A DNA stretch of 5,183 nt from Cyanobacteria bacterium UBA8803 (GTDB taxonomy: Bacteria > Cyanobacteriota > Cyanobacteriia > Cyanobacteriales > Coleofasciculaceae). Under the pieces are notes generated by a model, which did no database searches, was not told the DNA's origin, and saw only the letters and a program-made list of their open reading frames with translations. Location: assembly GCA_003505715.1 (NCBI GenBank), contig DNXU01000034.1, forward strand, positions 1 through 5,183. The letters are read 5' to 3'. Both the position numbers and the translations under genes were made by a program. This document shows positions 1-5,183 of this stretch, piece by piece (position 1 is the first letter of the stretch; the number at the start of each line of letters is the position of its first letter).

Positions 1-32
1 TCACTCCCTCACTCCTTCACCCCCTCACCCCT
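1..32. repeat. Four tandem octamers TCACYCCY
   Basis: Four consecutive 8-base units (tcactccc, tcactcct, tcaccccc, tcacccct) fill the first 32 bases and may continue to the left of the window. Only pyrimidine changes separate the copies. Short tandem repeats of 7-8 bases between genes are common in filamentous cyanobacteria. This one lies just upstream of the yaaW-like gene and separates it from whatever precedes it. No function can be assigned. Confidence 0.6.
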
Positions 33-46
33 CCCACCGATAGAAG

Positions 47-52
47 TAGAAT
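47..52 (+). promoter_or_regulatory. Possible -10 box upstream of the yaaW-like gene
   Basis: TAGAAT matches the TATAAT consensus at five of six positions and stands 36 bases before the preferred TTG start. No convincing -35 hexamer is visible, because the correct distance falls in the C-rich octamer repeat. This is a weak single-motif call. Confidence 0.22.
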
Positions 53-69
53 AGTGAAGCTGGGGTAGT

Positions 70-75
70 GGAGGG
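70..75 (+). promoter_or_regulatory. Ribosome binding site that favours the TTG start at 83
   Basis: GGAGGG is a strong Shine-Dalgarno match, seven bases before the TTG at 83. The earlier in-frame GTG at 68 overlaps this motif, so the motif cannot serve that start. It therefore points to initiation at 83. Confidence 0.6.
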
Positions 76-82
76 CACAACA

Positions 83-925
83 TTGGATGAGCTGAGAAGC
101 GCCTTAGAATTAGCAACCGAAGAAGAATTGCAGCAGCTGACGGAAATTCTGTTCCGCCGTCGGTTTAATCCCCTAGATTACGTTCAGACACCAGAACCGC
201 TCGAAATCCAAAGCCAAGACCGTGAAGCTTGGTTGGATGCCTTAGAACAGCGATTTCGCTTTTTGGCGGCAGATGGGATGACAGTACTCAAGGGGCGCAC
301 TCAAGAATTCACCTATCGGCAAGCACTAATTCAAGTTTGTCATTATTTAAAGATTCCTTACTCAAAAACATTTTCAACGACGGATATAGAGGCAGAGATA
401 TTTCTCAACTTGATGAGTAAAGCCTGGAAGCGTTTGCCTGCATCAGAAAAGCAATCTATAACAACAAGGGTGCAGCGATCGCTTGCTGAATCAAAATTCT
501 CTGCACCTCTCCCCGTAGAGCTTCAGCACAATCCCATTGATGTTTTGATTAAAGGAGGTTCTGCTTTAGCGGTAACTTCCATCCTGAAGCCTCTCCTGCT
601 CAAACAGCTGGCACGTCAGTTTGCCGTGCAGTTTGCTCGCTATCAAGTGGCCAAAGCAACGCTTGTTCAGGGCGGCACAGCAGCAGCAACGCAGTTTCAA
701 ACTTACCTGGCGCTGCAAACAGCGCGGCAAGGAATGGCGGTAAATGCTGCTCGTTACGGTTTGACGCGCACAGTGTTTGCCTTTATGGGGCCATTACTGT
801 GGGGCTATTTCTTTGCTGACTTGGGCTGGCGAGCGATCGCCACTAACTACGGTCGCATTATCCCCACCATTTTTGCCCTTGCACAAATTCGTCTGACCCG
901 TGCTGAGTGCTGGGAGGTCGTGTGA
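83..925 (+). CDS. YaaW-family protein of unknown function
   Basis: This is a 280-residue protein from the TTG at 83. A GTG at 68 would add five residues but lacks a ribosome site. The N-terminal half is helical and charged. The stretch around residues 80-128 (ALIQVCHYLKI, then TFSTTDIEAEI, then AWKRLP) resembles the part of E. coli YaaW (UPF0174) that reads similarly around its STFEIE and NTWKKM segments. The C-terminal half (about 155-280) is more hydrophobic and Ala/Gln-rich, and ends in a region typical of the cyanobacterial members (GPLLWGYFFADLGW, then YGRIIPTIFALAQIRL), so membrane association is plausible. The biochemical role of the family is not established. The stop lies 34 bases before the preferred start of the ligase gene, which suggests co-transcription. 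Family assignment is from recall of related sequences, not a search. Two HIP1 sites (475, 833) lie in the gene. Confidence 0.8.
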   Translation: MDELRSALELATEEELQQLTEILFRRRFNPLDYVQTPEPLEIQSQDREAWLDALEQRFRFLAADGMTVLKGRTQEFTYRQALIQVCHYLKIPYSKTFSTTDIEAEIFLNLMSKAWKRLPASEKQSITTRVQRSLAESKFSAPLPVELQHNPIDVLIKGGSALAVTSILKPLLLKQLARQFAVQFARYQVAKATLVQGGTAAATQFQTYLALQTARQGMAVNAARYGLTRTVFAFMGPLLWGYFFADLGWRAIATNYGRIIPTIFALAQIRLTRAECWEVV

Positions 926-930
926 TAGTA

Positions 931-965
931 GTTGTTTGTTGTTTGTTGTTGGTTGTTTGTTGTTA
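931..965. repeat. Five tandem heptamers GTTGTTK at the ligase start
   Basis: Five uninterrupted 7-base units begin at 931, 938, 945, 952 and 959. Each reads GTTGTT plus a last base of T, T, G, T, A. The array occupies the joint between the yaaW-like stop codon and the first confident codons of the ligase. It is open in all three + frames, so it can be translated, and it contains several TTG triplets in the ligase frame (936, 939, 957, 960). It resembles the short tandemly repeated repetitive (STRR) heptamers of filamentous cyanobacteria. Confidence 0.8.
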
Positions 966-2279
966 GAGAAAAGAAGTTACTGGCAAAGGGCTTGGGGGTG
1001 CGCTCAATGGGGAGTGTTGCTCTTCCCTTTATTGCCAACTTGGGGAGGAGTGGGGTTATTTCTGGCCTTAGCAAATGTCTGGAAGCATGAGTATCGCCAG
1101 ATTATTCAATATCCTCTCAATTGGGGATTTGCGATTTGGAGTGTATGGCTGCTCATCGCGTCGAGTTTGGCCTTTAAGCCTGTAGAGGCTTTCCTCGGCT
1201 TGGCGAATTTTTTGCCATTCTTGATATTTTTTGTTGCCTTCACTGTTCTAATCCAGACCCCTCAGCAGTTACGCCGCCTTGGTTGGATTTTGGTCATTCC
1301 TTCCATACCTGTGGTCATTTTGGGGATCGGACAGATCCTGTGGGGGTGGACTACCCCTGTGGCATGGCAAGCCATCCTGGGTTGGGTGCTGGAACCTCAG
1401 GGTAATCCTCCGGGTCGAATGGCTTCTGTCTTCATGTACGCCAACATTTTGGCAGCTTATCTGGTCATCGTTTTCATCCTAGCTTCGGGGCTTTGGCTGG
1501 AGGCCATTGTCGAGGCGTTCCGGCGGAACGTCTCTACTACTCACAAATTAAGGTGGCGAATTGGTTTTTTGACTGTGGCAGTCATGGCAAATGGGATCGC
1601 CCTCATCCTGACTAATTCCCGCAATGCTTGGGGAGTTGCGATCGCTGCCTGTTTGGCTTTTGCCCTATACCAAGGCTGGCGCTGGCTAGTGGCAGTGGTA
1701 GTGGCAGCAGCTACGGCTGTGCTTGGGGCAGCTTTTAGTCCATCCCCGCTACGGGAATGGCTACAGGCGATCGTTCCCGCTTACTTTTGGGCACGACTCA
1801 CCGACCAACTTTATCCAGATCGTCCAGTAGCGCTAATGAGGATGACTCAGTGGCGCTTTGCTTGGTTTCTTACTCAACAGCGTCCCTGGACAGGCTGGGG
1901 TCTGCGCAATTTCACGCCACTTTACGAACAGCAGATGAATCTCTGGTTAGGTCATCCCCACAGTCTACTGCTGATGTTAACTGCTGAAACTGGCATCCCA
2001 GCGACCCTCTTGCTTTTTGGTTTAGTCGGCTACATTCTGGGTGAAGGAGTTTTGCTCCTTACTAAATGTCCCTCGGAATGGGAGCAAGACCGATTAATAA
2101 TTTTCAGCTATCTTGTCGCTTTTGGCGGCTGTATCCTGTTTAATTCAGTCGATGTCACTTTGTTTGATTTGCGAGTAAATACTCTAGGTTGGCTGCTCCT
2201 GTCAGGAATTTGTGGGGTAGTTATTAATAAAAAGAGACTCTTCCAGACCTGTCATGATCGGGTAATTGGTAATTGGTGA
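960..2279 (+). CDS. O-antigen ligase / Wzy-like polytopic membrane protein
   Basis: The protein has 439 residues from TTG 960; the frame is open back to GTG 900, which would give 459. It has about 10-12 hydrophobic segments. The ligase-superfamily marks are LTNSRNAWG near residues 218-225 (the S-R-x-x-W element after a membrane segment), PWTGWG near 309-314, and a long extracytoplasmic loop ending in GHPHSLLLMLTAETG near 331-345, where WaaL/Wzy proteins carry a functional His and the L-x-E-x-G element. Members transfer or polymerise lipid-linked glycans on the outer face of the inner membrane. The substrate cannot be read from sequence, and the cyanobacterial relative IctB shows the fold has other annotated roles. 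The start is uncertain: no Shine-Dalgarno at a proper distance precedes any candidate, and the first in-frame ATG is far inside. TTG 960 keeps the basic EKR before the first membrane helix and avoids overlap with yaaW. The last five residues and the stop come from the heptamer array. A palindromic repeat encodes residues 184-193. Confidence 0.85.
   Translation: MLEKRSYWQRAWGCAQWGVLLFPLLPTWGGVGLFLALANVWKHEYRQIIQYPLNWGFAIWSVWLLIASSLAFKPVEAFLGLANFLPFLIFFVAFTVLIQTPQQLRRLGWILVIPSIPVVILGIGQILWGWTTPVAWQAILGWVLEPQGNPPGRMASVFMYANILAAYLVIVFILASGLWLEAIVEAFRRNVSTTHKLRWRIGFLTVAVMANGIALILTNSRNAWGVAIAACLAFALYQGWRWLVAVVVAAATAVLGAAFSPSPLREWLQAIVPAYFWARLTDQLYPDRPVALMRMTQWRFAWFLTQQRPWTGWGLRNFTPLYEQQMNLWLGHPHSLLLMLTAETGIPATLLLFGLVGYILGEGVLLLTKCPSEWEQDRLIIFSYLVAFGGCILFNSVDVTLFDLRVNTLGWLLLSGICGVVINKKRLFQTCHDRVIGNW
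1509..1537. repeat. Imperfect palindromic repeat inside the ligase gene
   Basis: Two 14-base arms (1509-1522 and 1524-1537) pair at 12 of 14 positions around a single G, with a perfect core CGTTCCG / CGGAACG. The right arm continues as GTCTCTAC. From memory, this GTAGAGACGTTCC-type palindrome is a dispersed repeat of many cyanobacterial genomes, usually between genes. Here it stays in frame and encodes VEAFRRNVST, an unusually basic and polar stretch between two membrane segments of the ligase. It could fold as a strong hairpin in mRNA. Confidence 0.65.
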
Positions 2280-2365
2280 TGGGTGATGGGTGATGGGTGA
2301 TGGGTAATGGGTAATTGGTGATTGGTGATTGGTAATGGGTAATGGGTAATTGGCAATGGGTAATT
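2261..2365. repeat. Fifteen tandem heptamers GGTRATK
   Basis: Fifteen perfect-phase 7-base units cover exactly 105 bases. Units are GGTAATT, GGTAATG, GGTGATG or GGTGATT, with one GGCAATG at 2352. It belongs to the heptameric STRR type of cyanobacteria. The first units overlap the end of the ligase gene and supply its stop TGA (2277-2279). The last unit provides the TAA (2361-2363) that bounds the protease frame, and the T's of its first possible start, TTG 2364. Nearly every + strand unit carries TAA or TGA, and the 7-base period shifts through all frames, so no + frame can read through. The complementary strand is free of stops across the array, which creates a spurious minus-strand reading frame. 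Confidence 0.92.
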
Positions 2366-2993
2366 GGAAAAAACCAAGTCATTTTTAGGTTGGGTCGAGG
2401 TGACGAATACTGTTGGCATAATGGTGGCTCTATACCTGTTAATTAACCCCACTCTTACCGCAGGATTACAAAGGATTGCTCATCGCTTGAGTGCCGCTGT
2501 ATTGAGCATACCTGATGCTGAAGCATGGCTATACACGGCTATCCTGTTATTAATCTTTACGATCTTGGCTCTGCCTGTAGGATTTCAGTGGAGATTTATC
2601 GAACTTGACATTTTGAGAGTATCTAGAAGAACAATTATCAGCATTGTTGCTACCGCTTTTTGGTTGCCAGCAGTAACAGAAGAGCTATTTTTTCGAGTTC
2701 TACTTCTCCCCCACACCTCAGAACTGTTATCCCGATTTGAGCTTTGGCTTTGGGGGTGTATCAGCGTGCTATTGTTTATCTTTTATCATCCCCTCAACGC
2801 TTTAACCTTCTTCCCCAGAGGACGCCAAGTATTTTTCCATCCAGTTTTTCTGGTGCTAGCAGCATGGCTAGGCATTATCTGTAGCATCGCTTACCTGCAA
2901 AGCGGTTCCCTCTGGACGCCAGTGGTACTCCACTGGTTGGTTGTAATCGTCTGGCTGCTGTTACTTGGTGGGTATAAAAAATTGTATGGTTGA
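2364..2993 (+). CDS. CPBP-family intramembrane glutamic protease (Abi/Rce1-like)
   Basis: The protein has 209 residues if it starts at TTG 2364, which is the furthest possible start because TAA precedes it. GTG 2400 (197 residues) and ATG 2421 (190 residues) are alternatives, and no well-spaced ribosome site decides between them. It has about five to six membrane segments. The catalytic motifs of the family are visible: E106-E107-x-x-x-R111 (TEELFFR), F138-x-x-x-H142 (FIFYH) and H190 in VVLHWLVV. The family usually has Asn or Asp four residues after this last His; here it is Val194. CPBP enzymes cleave within or near the membrane and include Rce1 CAAX proteases and bacteriocin-immunity proteins. 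The substrate here is unknown. It follows the ligase in the same direction across the heptamer array and may share its transcript, although the array could separate them. Confidence 0.85.
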   Translation: MEKTKSFLGWVEVTNTVGIMVALYLLINPTLTAGLQRIAHRLSAAVLSIPDAEAWLYTAILLLIFTILALPVGFQWRFIELDILRVSRRTIISIVATAFWLPAVTEELFFRVLLLPHTSELLSRFELWLWGCISVLLFIFYHPLNALTFFPRGRQVFFHPVFLVLAAWLGIICSIAYLQSGSLWTPVVLHWLVVIVWLLLLGGYKKLYG

Positions 2994-3010
2994 GAAGGTG
3001 GGATGATACT

Positions 3011-3026
3011 TGCTTAACCTTAAGCA
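3011..3026. other. Perfect dyad TGCTTAA-CC-TTAAGCA
   Basis: Seven-base arms are perfectly inverted around CC, 18 bases after the protease stop and 69 bases before the DUF1823 gene. As RNA it would be a six-pair stem with a four-base loop and no T-run directly after it, so it is a poor terminator. A regulator-binding dyad upstream of the next gene is equally possible. Confidence 0.35.
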
Positions 3027-3040
3027 GCTCTCCTCTCCTT

Positions 3041-3056
3041 AAAGATCGTCTTTTTT
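3041..3056 (+). terminator. Weak possible terminator after the protease gene
   Basis: AAAGA-TCG-TCTTT forms a short A/T-rich five-pair stem and ends in a run of six T's (3051-3056). The stem is too weak for a confident intrinsic terminator, but it is the only T-run structure in the gap of about 100 bases between the two gene groups. The rest of that gap (2994-3094) shows no clear promoter. Confidence 0.22.
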
Positions 3057-3094
3057 GTCTTGTACTCGTAAAACTTGCCAAATAACCATAGAAA

Positions 3095-3469
3095 ATGACA
3101 GAGCTACCCTCTTTAACTACTGAAACTATCTGGGCAATTTTGAATGAAGAAATAGATGATGAGACAGTAAACGGTCTAGTCTGGTATTATTTAGGTTATC
3201 GCTACGATTCAGATGCTAAAAAATGGGATATTACCGAAGTAGCCGCAGAATGGCAACAAGAGTATCCCGAACCGCCTAACTTTATTGAAAGCCGTCCGGC
3301 AACGGTAAAACTAACTCGTTCTATTCCCCCTGCAAATAAACAGTTGTTGAAAGAGCATTTGGGATTTAAAGGTTATAAAGTAGGTGAGTTCGGCCCTCGC
3401 CAAACTCGCCGAGCTACAGCAGCAAATTGGCTATTGAGTTATATGAAAGAAGCAGACCTAATAGATTAG
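3095..3469 (+). CDS. DUF1823-family cyanobacterial protein
   Basis: This 124-residue soluble protein starts at ATG 3095. No Shine-Dalgarno is seen, only an A-rich leader, which is common in cyanobacteria. The N-terminal part is acidic (ETIWAILNEEIDDETVNGLVWYYLGYRYD). The C-terminal half, about residues 68-117, is basic and looks strongly conserved (PATVKLTRSIPP, KEHLGFKGYKVGEFGPRQTRRATAANWLL). I recognise this as the DUF1823 family found in cyanobacteria, whose function is unknown. No signal peptide, membrane segment or catalytic signature stands out. Length looks complete for the family. It sits 29 bases upstream of the antiporter start, so the two may form one transcript. Its stop codon TAG shares its G with a HIP1 site. 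Confidence 0.8.
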   Translation: MTELPSLTTETIWAILNEEIDDETVNGLVWYYLGYRYDSDAKKWDITEVAAEWQQEYPEPPNFIESRPATVKLTRSIPPANKQLLKEHLGFKGYKVGEFGPRQTRRATAANWLLSYMKEADLID

Positions 3470-3476
3470 CGATCGC
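3469..3476. other. HIP1 palindrome overlapping the DUF1823 stop codon
   Basis: GCGATCGC begins on the last base of the TAG stop. Other perfect copies are at 475-482, 833-840, 1638-1645 and 3557-3564, the last extended to GGCGATCGCC. HIP1 is the over-represented octamer of many cyanobacterial genomes and supports the host assignment. No local function is implied. Confidence 0.85.
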
Positions 3477-3498
3477 GGGAGAACTACACCTAACCATC

Positions 3499-5157
3499 AT
3501 GATAACAATCTTTCTGCTCCCACCTCCCCACTTATCACTCCCCATCTTCAAATTAGGCGATCGCCAACTGCTAGCCATACCCGTTGCAGGTAGCGAGAGT
3601 CATAGTAATATTGCTCAAGTTGTCACTATTCTCATCATCTTGTTGTTGGTCGCCACCGGGGTTGCCCTAGTTTCACGACGACTTCGCATTCCTTACATTA
3701 CAGGATTGGTACTAGCAGGTCTAGCAATTACCGAACTTTTGCCCCATCGTATTCAGTTGGACTCTTCCCTGATTTTTAATCTCTTCTTACCTATTTTGCT
3801 CTTTGAAGCCGCCATTAATACAGATATTTCTCGCCTGCGCAGTACGATTAAACCTATTGCCCTACTAGCAGGGCCAGGGGTTTTGCTTTGTGCTGGCATT
3901 ACCTCGGTGTTGCTGAAATTTGAATTAGGGCTGACTTGGATACCTGCTTTACTCGTTGGTGTAATTTTATCGATCACGGATACGGCCTTAGTCATTTCAG
4001 TGTTTAAGGAGATATCCGTACCTCACCGGCTGGTAACGCTGGTTGAGGGAGAAAGCCTGATGAACGATGATGTGGCTCTGGTTTTATTCAGCCTGATTTT
4101 GACGGTGTACGAGACTGGTTCCTTATCCCCCCTCGATGCAGTCCAGAAATTTTTATTCGTCATCGTTGGTGGAGCCTTAATTGGTACTGCTCTGGGTTAC
4201 CTCAGTATTGGGTTGTTGAGCCAAGCCGACGATCCGTTGGGTAGCATTCTGCTTACTGTGGCTATTGCCTTGGGCGCTTTCCAAGCCGGTGAATTCGTAC
4301 ATGTATCTGGTGTGGTGGCTGTGGTGGTGGCAGGACTAATTGTTGGTAACTTCGAGCATTCCCAAATGACCTCAGCCTCAACCCAAGTAACCTTGTTCAG
4401 CTTCTGGGAATACGCCAGGTTTGGGGTCAATACCTTTATTTTTTTACTCATTGGCTTAGAGATCAATATCATCACGCTTTGGCAGACGCTGCCAGGAGTT
4501 CTCTTAGCCTTGATCGCCTATCAAGTCGGGCGTGCTCTTACCGTCTATCCCCTCTTAGCCTTAGTCAGGTTTTTTGACCGACCTATTCCCGTGCGTTGGC
4601 GACACGTTCTATTTGTGGGTAATATTAAAGGCTCGCTCTCAACAGCCTTGGCTTTAAGTTTACCTGCCACCTTGCCGGGACGAGAAACTTTGCTTGCTAT
4701 TGTCTTAGGTATTGTTCTAGTTTCTCTAGTTGGACAAGGGCTAACTCTACCTTTGGTTTTGCAACATTTAAAAATTGCTTACCGCTCTGAGTCCTACCAG
4801 AAAATTGAGGAATTGCAAGCCCAGCTTATGACTGCTAAGGCAGCTCAGGATGAATTAGATAGCCTGTTCAAATCAGGAGTTTTAGCCAAATCTATCTACG
4901 AAGAAATGCGAGCTGCCTATCAAGTCCGAGTAGCAACTTCAGAGAGAACTTTGCGAGATATCTACAACCAGCGTTCAGTACATTCTATTGAAAGCCGGAG
5001 CGATCGAGCCAAGCTAGACGCCATCCGTCGGCAATTGCTCTTAGCCGAAAAAGGGGCGCTTAATGAAGCTTTACGTAGGCGTATTCTGTCTGAAGAAGTT
5101 GTACACGAACGGATTAAAACTCTCGATCAACAACTGCTGAAGTTAGAAGATGACTAG
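3499..5157 (+). CDS. CPA1/NhaP-type Na+/H+ antiporter with C-terminal coiled coil
   Basis: The protein has 552 residues from ATG 3499. The frame is open upstream to TTG 3427, but that part overlaps DUF1823 and encodes a polar stretch unlike an antiporter start. About 40 residues precede the first membrane helix. Some 12-13 membrane segments span residues 41-425. Family marks are FLPILLFEAAINTD (96-109), T160-D161 in the SITDTALV helix, EGESLMNDD with N189-D190 as the likely ion-binding pair, FLLIGLEIN (315-323) and GNIKGSLSTALALSLP (374-389). The T-D plus N-D arrangement fits electroneutral NhaP-like exchangers, which extrude Na+ for H+ in the cytoplasmic membrane and support salt and pH tolerance. 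At residue 377 Lys stands where NhaP proteins usually have Arg. Residues about 430-552 are charged, with Leu and Glu/Lys-rich heptads, a cytoplasmic coiled-coil tail that could sense or assemble. It resembles the cyanobacterial NhaS1/NhaS2/ApNhaP group, but I cannot say which ortholog. A GGGAG at 3477 is too far (17 bases) to be a standard ribosome site. Confidence 0.92.
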   Translation: MITIFLLPPPHLSLPIFKLGDRQLLAIPVAGSESHSNIAQVVTILIILLLVATGVALVSRRLRIPYITGLVLAGLAITELLPHRIQLDSSLIFNLFLPILLFEAAINTDISRLRSTIKPIALLAGPGVLLCAGITSVLLKFELGLTWIPALLVGVILSITDTALVISVFKEISVPHRLVTLVEGESLMNDDVALVLFSLILTVYETGSLSPLDAVQKFLFVIVGGALIGTALGYLSIGLLSQADDPLGSILLTVAIALGAFQAGEFVHVSGVVAVVVAGLIVGNFEHSQMTSASTQVTLFSFWEYARFGVNTFIFLLIGLEINIITLWQTLPGVLLALIAYQVGRALTVYPLLALVRFFDRPIPVRWRHVLFVGNIKGSLSTALALSLPATLPGRETLLAIVLGIVLVSLVGQGLTLPLVLQHLKIAYRSESYQKIEELQAQLMTAKAAQDELDSLFKSGVLAKSIYEEMRAAYQVRVATSERTLRDIYNQRSVHSIESRSDRAKLDAIRRQLLLAEKGALNEALRRRILSEEVVHERIKTLDQQLLKLEDD

Positions 5158-5166
5158 TGCGGTGAA

Positions 5167-5183
5167 GGGATGAGGGATGAGGG
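5167..5183. repeat. Start of a GGGATGA heptamer repeat, cut by the window edge
   Basis: Two perfect GGGATGA units (5167-5173, 5174-5180) are followed by GGG at the last base, so at least a third unit probably begins beyond the window. The repeat starts nine bases after the antiporter stop and resembles the heptamers elsewhere in the window. Its length and any terminator lie outside view. Confidence 0.5.

Noticed and set aside
931..965. Slipped or programmed frameshift site
   Set aside because: The frames on both sides do not need joining; the yaaW protein ends normally at 925 and the ligase frame is open throughout.
847..1074. Minus-strand 75-residue frame rich in Asn, Gln and Thr
   Set aside because: It runs antisense across the end of yaaW, the GTTGTTK array and the ligase start; its N/Q/T stretch is just the translated repeat.
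1689..1710. GTGGCAGTGGTAG-type tract as a repeat element (also 4308-4335)
   Set aside because: These are simply runs of Val/Ala/Gly codons in membrane helices.
1757..1987. + strand overlapping frame in the ligase, as also at 1279-1482 and at 229-420 in yaaW
   Set aside because: These are alternate-frame shadows inside confident genes, with no recognisable domains.
960..2279. Naming the ligase ictB
   Set aside because: It shares the superfamily motifs, but the sequence as I recall IctB differs widely, and the bicarbonate-related role is itself disputed.
2261..2365. CRISPR array
   Set aside because: The units are 7 bases and contiguous, with no spacers.
2252..2452. Minus-strand 66-residue frame with repeated PITHH/LPITN peptides
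   Set aside because: It is an artefact of the stop-free complementary strand of the heptamer array; its repeats have a seven-residue period from 21 bases, and it has no start context or known homology.
2364..2993. CPBP protease as a bacteriocin-immunity or defence gene
   Set aside because: There is no bacteriocin precursor, peptide transporter or toxin nearby; the family has many housekeeping members.
3753..3995. Minus-strand 80-residue frame, and a similar one at 4197-4475
   Set aside because: Both lie wholly antisense to the antiporter, whose frame carries clear family motifs there; they are shadows.

Overview
The window comes from a cyanobacterium, most likely a filamentous or large-genome type. 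Five perfect HIP1 palindromes (GCGATCGC at 475, 833, 1638, 3469 and 3557) in 5.2 kb are far above chance. Short tandem heptamer repeats fill the gaps between genes, base composition is moderate, and all recognisable products have close cyanobacterial-type relatives. No genus can be named from this alone.

All five supported genes lie on the + strand. In order they are: a YaaW-family protein of unknown function (83-925); a polytopic O-antigen ligase/polymerase-like membrane protein (about 960-2279); a CPBP-type (Abi/Rce1-like) intramembrane glutamic protease (2364-2993); a small DUF1823-type cyanobacterial protein (3095-3469); and a large CPA1/NhaP-type Na+/H+ antiporter with a C-terminal coiled coil (3499-5157). 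No gap between genes reaches 300 bases. No tRNA, rRNA, CRISPR array or transposase gene is seen.

The left half (yaaW, ligase, protease) is tightly packed and its joints are made of repeats. Five GTTGTTK heptamers sit where the ligase should start. Fifteen GGTRATK heptamers (2261-2365) supply the last codons and stop of the ligase and reach the first possible start codon of the protease. A third, palindromic repeat lies inside the ligase reading frame (1509-1537). Repeat-like octamers or heptamers also touch both window edges. The right half, after a gap of about 100 bases, is a DUF1823-antiporter pair separated by 29 bases, which may be co-transcribed.

The biology is mainly envelope and membrane housekeeping: glycan assembly, membrane proteolysis, and sodium/pH homeostasis. 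I see no clear new defence or mobile system. The most notable signal is how repeats have been built into gene starts, gene ends and coding sequence.
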